From Psococerastis gibbosa (Eukaryota; Arthropoda; Insecta; Psocodea; Psocidae), in the NCBI GenBank assembly GCA_963971405.1, contig OZ020485.1, positions 12,152,001 to 12,216,000 of the forward strand: a stretch of DNA of 64,000 nucleotides, read 5' to 3'. A model generated the notes under the pieces. That model ran no database searches, was not told where the DNA came from, and saw nothing but the letters and a program-made list of their open reading frames with translations. Position numbers and translations under genes: made by a program. Position 1 is the first letter of the stretch. The number at the start of each line of letters is the position of its first letter. Shown piece after piece: positions 58,864-64,000 of this stretch.

Positions 58864-59623
58864 TGTGACGTCAGTATCTGTCACAGTAGGTTTTTTCCGG
58901 GTCGGTTTGCAAACCTTGGCAAGGTCTGCAAACATGATCTGGCTTGTGCATTTTGTCGCATCACTTCGGGTGTCGGTTGATGCATGTAGAACTTCAGGCT
59001 GTGTACCGTAGATGTCTAGGCCGCTTATGCTTATACATGGGCGAGACCGGCTTCTTACGGTGTACAGTCTGATTAATCTCTAACGGTCATCCGGAGGTGA
59101 TAAAAAGGCAGCGACTGACAGTTACTGTGTCCAGTCTCATCCAACTTTTACCGTAAACGTTCTTTTATTTTTGACATATGTATTTTTTGATTCTTGACTC
59201 GCCAAAATCACTTTATTAGAAGATCTCCAAATTGTGAACGTATAAAAGTGTATAGTGATTATTAGATATAATTGTGAGTGAACTTCAAGAATGAATTTCA
59301 TGTAAACGCAGTCATGGGGCGGTGAGCGAGGGCTCCCCCCCAAATCATGCTGATCCAGAACTCAGAGCTGAGCGCATCGGGCCATTGCCCCTCGCGCCCC
59401 TTTCGACGGTTACCAGGGACCTCTACACTGTCAATCCAGCCGAGTTACCAAACTGGCACAAGTGCGTGATATCCCACTTATAGAGTAAGTCCGCTATATG
59501 TGAATAATATAATGTACAACCATGTTTACCTACGATATTTCTTATTAATTAGCAGAATGACCTATCCGTAGCTAGTCGGATGCTTGAGGAGATTTTAGAG
59601 TCAGTTCAAGAGAAATCTCCACA
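58864..59623 (+). repeat. 3' LTR of the non-autonomous element
   Basis: 760 bp, matching 56335-57094 with no difference noticed. Confidence 0.92.
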
Positions 59624-59664
59624 TAATAGAAACAATAAAAAGTCCTTATTTATTTATTAAAAAA

Positions 59665-59905
59665 TTTAAACCAACAAATTTTGAAAAGCACTTTCCATTG
59701 TAAAATTATCTTGTTTACATTTAAATACCAGGGGATTAAATAAATATCGGTATTATAATCGACATGATCAGCCTGCTGGTATTAAAAATGTAAACAAGAT
59801 AATTTTATAATGGAAAGTGCTATTCAAAATTTGTTTGTTTACATTTTTAATACCAGGGGATTAAATAAATATCGGTATTATAGTCGCCATGATCAGGCTG
59901 CTGAA
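59665..59905. repeat. Two P1 MITE copies head to head
   Basis: AAATTATCTTGTTTACATTT and its complement alternate with GGGGATTAAATAAATATCGG, repeated twice, ending GATCAGGCTGCTG. Confidence 0.7.
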
Positions 59906-60535
59906 GTAGGAAAGTATCAATGGAAATGTTCCACAGAAAATTTAGTTTTTTATTCATTTTTCGTGGAAGTTCAGTCTTATTTATTCATTTATTACCAGAA
60001 CCAAAATTTAAATAAAATATTTGGAGCCATTTTTGACATTTTCTTTAGCCATTTCCGTTTTATTTATTTATTTATTTACTTTTTAAATGGGGACAGGGTG
60101 CACTTAAGGTCATTGGGCCATTATTTTATTTTATTTTTGCATTGTGGGTTCACATACAGCCATGGTGGGATTGGGCCTATTGTGCCCCTACTACAAAGCT
60201 TCACTTATTCGAAGCCTATCTCCCTCAGGAAAGGGGGTTTAGAAGCGGTAGGTCTTCGGAGTTTTGGAGGTATACTCTCCAAAGTTGAGTTAGCCCAAAA
60301 TAAAAGAACTTCCCCTCGTATGTTTTTTGTAGACCAACATTTTAAATTTCATCCAAATCCAACGAATCCAACGAGTAATTAGCCCGCAAATCGACGACCA
60401 GGCAGACAGACAGGCAGACATTTCGTAAAAACCTGTTCCTGGTATCTCAAAACGTGTAAAACCGCTGAAATGTCCAAATCGAAAATTTCGACCATCACAA
60501 AGCTTTTCTAATACTAACGTATAAATACGAAGCCA
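59906..60535 (+). repeat. R1 element, diverged and 5'-truncated
   Basis: It enters R1 at the GGAAATGTTCCACAGAAAA stretch and follows through TTGAGTTAGCCCAAAATAAA and a short CAGA run to TTTCGACCATCACAAAGC. Sequence of other origin near 60070-60240 lies inside it. Confidence 0.65.
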
Positions 60536-63189
60536 TTAAAATTTTCCAACAGCTTACGTGTAGTTATAGATCATAATAAAACTATTGGAAAAAACTATTT
60601 CACCTCATCACGCCCTAGAAAATGGATAGAAAAGTGGTCTTTATAAGGGGGTTTAATACGGTAAAGCATTCTGTCAGATTATGTCAATATTTGCAGGCAG
60701 ACGAGGACCCATAATTGAGTTTTCCTTTTGCAGCTCCTGCCTCAAAATCGATAATCTCACACAATTAGTTTCTCACCTACCTCTTCTTCCCCCAATGAGT
60801 CGCCCGAGAGGCTAATCCAATAATTCCCTTGCCTGTTTCACTGTGAAAATTCACCAGCTATCGTTTACCTATTGTAAGTTACAGATGTTGGGAAATCGAA
60901 TATGGAAAATCGAAAATGCACCTTCTATAGTGAGGAGGGGGGGGGGGGGTCGTATAAAGAGCTAGGAGTTGCTTTATCACAGGGCATTGTTGCAGAGAAA
61001 ACTGTATTTTGGCTTCTCAAGTCCCACCATCGCTTGAGCACGTAGGTAAGAAGAATTGGACGGCACCAACACATGGTGGTAGTCTATACCGAGAATTTCC
61101 AAGTGATGGTAGGAACCACCCTTAAGAGAAAACCAGAGAGAAAACCTTATCGGGTTGAAAAATCAAATCCCACAGGAAATATAGATCTTAGAGTCAGCAT
61201 AAATGATGGCTCCACTTCAATTTATCCTTGTAAGAGTGGGCCGAAAACTCGCCCACATGGAAAATGAAGACAATTTTCTTTCTTCTTTCTTTCTTTCTTT
61301 CTTGTGCAGTAACCTCAGACAAGGTGCAATATTTTGAAAAAAAAAATTAAACAATAATAGTAATAATAATAATTAATTCGTGTATTTTTGCTATTTTTTT
61401 AACGTAATTATACAGAAGCTGAAGGGCCCTCTCATGACTACGGCTGTGAGGGTAGCACTCAATACCTATACCCTATACTAACTACGAACTAATTTGTAAA
61501 CCAACTTAAATCTAATACAGTCCACAAAGTTTTCCTTGTTCTGCTCGCTCAGTTGCTGCTGAGCCGCCGAGATACATTCTTATAGTAGTCTACGCAGTCC
61601 AACTGAAGATGTCGATCGCAGATGTTGACGAAACGTTTGAATTTATGATTTCAGACCGACCACGGCCTATCATTCTGGATTTTACTGCTTCTATTGCTCT
61701 CGCTGCCTAATGGTTAGAAATTTGTAACGTCCCTGATTCTGCAAAATACCACATGTGAAAATACCTTACTTTTCAGGAACAAAAGAAACTGTCTAACTTT
61801 TGCATTATTTACTGTATTTTTTTGGTGATTTTGCTAGAAATCAGTTTCCTTCCTATTGGCTGTTGACAAGCGACCGTTTGCTACAAGAAGTATTCATTTA
61901 TTTTGGTAGCAATGGTGTGTTAACCTGTTAATAGCATTTCTGGACATAAAAATAACATCAAAGCTACCACGATATTCAGGTGCCACGAAATCCGGTCAGT
62001 TTTGGAGTTCTTTTATGTCACTTTTAGAACTACCACCAGTTCGTTTGACGTTTTAATTTGGTGGAAATTTTGCTTATTCATCTTACCCCACTATCCATCT
62101 TAACGTGGTTTCCCCTGCGACATTTTGCAGTATCAGCGACGATATAGAAATTTGCCAGCTATCTAGACATTCCATGTCTTTGAGGGCTTCCGTTCATAAT
62201 AAAATGTCTTGAACGTAACGGAGCAAGAAGTTGTGCTAAGAGATGAAAAGCGTCGCTAGGCTTTACGGCCCTCTCAGTTGATTATGCTACGTGATGTCCT
62301 CCATCATCGGCTGCTGATATTTTCCCGGTTCCTCATTCCCTTTTTTGAATTGAAAGTGCCTTGCTCGCGATAAGTAAATTTTGTAAACTCCACCAAGAAC
62401 AGCATACATTACCAAAATAGCCTATTTCGCAGGGTAACTTTGAAAGGCACTCTGGAGACTCTTTCGTAGTAAATTTCACGCGTTTATTCCTTTTTTCGTC
62501 ACTTCATAAAATAAGGCACACCCTTTAGACTTTGTCGCGAAAAGATAATGTAAGTTACGTCTACGCATATACTTTGGGTTTAAATCCGTAGCTATCACTT
62601 TCTTGCCTTTACGTATGTATTGTAGGTAGGTTTTACAATATGTCTTTTTCTTTAGCCTATACCCACTCTTGATCTTTCTGGCGGCCTATTACGTGAGTCT
62701 TAGCTTTATTCTTCTTATAGAAATCAGCTCGCTCTCACAACCTCAAGTGCTGGAGGAGTCTAAGGTGGGAGAACTCAGTGTCATGTGTCTACATCTGAGG
62801 GAGAAAAAAATTTAAAACTCACTAAGAACATTATTTTTTTAATTTGAATTTCCCTCGCATTTTGCACTCATTTGTTTAAGACAATAGAATAAACCCCGGT
62901 ATTATAACAATCCGAAATCGCCATAGACGGGCTGCTGGTGGTTGTTCGAAAAGCGGCAACAGCAGCATATTTTGCTGTAGGTTCTTGGGTCCATAGAGGC
63001 TCTCTCACCAGACTCTCGCAGCACTTCCCAGTTTACGCGGTGATTTGGTGGTTGAAACATGACACAGTGTTGTTTATTAATTAGTTCTTTGCTGGGGATA
63101 TATGCTGGCTCCTGCGTGATGTGCATTTTCAATACTTCGACAAAGCATATGATTGGATTATAAGTAAAAATCTAAAACTATAACTAAAG
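60536..63189. other. Intron sequence, nothing coding
   Basis: It contains a G run near 60936, a LINE-like 3' end near 61230-61310 with a TTTC run, a hammerhead-like motif at 61601-61640 and a P1 fragment near 62890. A minus-strand frame at 62902-63132 is unrecognised. No Ig1 exon of the Dscam-like gene was found. Confidence 0.45.
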
Positions 63190-64000
63190 AATCGGTCCGA
63201 GTTTACTCGAACAATTTATAAATTAGTCAATAGACATAATGTATAATCTCATAGTAAATAATTTCCCTATGGTTAAATTTCAGATCCCTCAATATATTAA
63301 AAACCCCTTAAAACTCAATTGCATATTCTAGAACGAACAGACCAACACATTGTAACAGTAGTAACAACGACACACAGCACGTATTGTATTGGAGCGTGAA
63401 TTTAAATAATTTTCGATAATTTCTTCAAAAAATAAATTTTTGCACAAAACCAAATATTTTTTGGGAATGCAACCTGTCCGTTGTTGTCCTATTGAACACC
63501 TAAAACATACCTGAAGGTAGAAATCATCGATAGAAAGGTTCCACAGAAAAATTATTTTTTAGTCATTTTTCATGAAAATTGAGTTATTTTTATTTTTATA
63601 CCCCCAGAAGCAAACTATCAAGGGGCAAGCGACCCCCCGCATTTTGTTAACATTAATAACGACTACAATATATGTGAATTTAAATGAAATCGTTGGAGCC
63701 GTTTTTGAGAAATAATTTTTTTATACGTTTTTTGGAGGTTTTTGAAAATAACCCCCCCCCCCCCAATTGAGTTAGCCCCACAAAAAAAATGGTCTCGAGG
63801 TATGATTTTTGTGAACCTACGTGCAACATTTCATCAAAATCTACCGAGTAATTTGCCCGGAAATCGACACACAGACAGACAGACAGACAGACAGAGCGAC
63901 AGACAGACATTTCGTAAAAACCACTTTTTTGTGTTCCTGGGACCTCAAAACGTGTAAATCCGTTGAAATCTCGGAATCGAAAATTTCTACCATCACAAAG
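63190..64000 (+). mobile_element. R1 element, cut by the window edge
   Basis: It starts ATCGGTCCGAGTTTACTCGA, with a C run near 63751, a CAGA microsatellite near 63871-63910, and ACCATCACAAAG at the window end. The last ~30 bases of the element lie outside. Confidence 0.8.

Larger units (their letters stand above)
56335..59623 (+). mobile_element. Complete non-autonomous LTR retrotransposon
   Basis: 3289 bp with target duplication TAAT (56331-56334 and 59624-59627). The two LTRs, 760 bp each, show no difference on side-by-side reading. The internal part, 57095-58863 (1769 bp), has a primer-binding site, a T run, a G-rich tract before the 3' LTR and no frame above ~85 codons, so no Gag or Pol. 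It must depend on enzymes supplied by another element. The near-identical LTRs mean a very recent insertion. The solo LTR at 9869 is a slightly diverged relative. The orientation is opposite to the host gene, by PBS position. Confidence 0.93.

Noticed and set aside
59810..60382. A 190-codon open frame
   Set aside because: It spans the end of a P1 MITE, part of R1 and unrelated sequence. No domain is recognisable, and it crosses repeat borders.

Overview
This is intron-rich animal nuclear DNA. It is AT-rich, packed with transposons and microsatellites, and its only host gene is broken into tiny exons. The gene and the repeat types (BEL/Pao, Gypsy, tRNA-like SINEs, TTAA foldback MITEs, RTE-like LINEs) point to an arthropod. 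A hemipteran insect is my best guess, from general familiarity with such repeats, and I hold it with low confidence.

The host gene lies on the minus strand and is a Dscam-family cell-adhesion receptor, most like Dscam2. Five consecutive internal exons are visible, in transcript order: 47773-47612 (first half of Ig2), 34101-33952 (second half of Ig2), 27367-27247 (first half of Ig3), 6392-6214 (second half of Ig3) and 5629-5351 (Ig4). All have AG/GT borders and matching phases. Joined, they give 891 nt, or 297 codons, with no stop. The Ig1 exon and everything upstream must lie beyond 64000, and Ig5 onward beyond position 1. Only one version of each Ig half-exon was found, so there is no sign here of the mutually exclusive cassettes of arthropod Dscam1.

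The rest is intron. 1-5350 (intron after Ig4): a TTAA foldback MITE, tandem ~240-bp units and a 5'-truncated BEL/Pao pol. 5630-6213: a 584-bp intron, two thirds of it one MITE. 6393-27246 (20.9 kb): a solo LTR, an intact Gypsy element whose Pol carries two integrase zinc modules in tandem, copies of an ~0.8-kb CAGA-repeat element (R1) and a hAT transposase relic. 27368-33951: more R1, a SINE, a MITE and a multimeric foldback array close to the Ig2 exon. 34102-47611: repeat family R2, LINE 3' ends, and two retroposons with 11-bp target duplications, one of them a palindromic tRNA SINE.

47774-64000 (upstream intron): LINE relics, SINEs and a complete 3.3-kb LTR retrotransposon (56335-59623). 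That element has two 760-bp LTRs that look identical, a primer-binding site, a TAAT target duplication and no coding capacity. It is a very recent non-autonomous insertion, nested in a SINE.

The most notable items are the split Dscam exon chain, the non-autonomous LTR element with its related solo LTR, the Gypsy integrase duplication and the foldback tRNA SINE.
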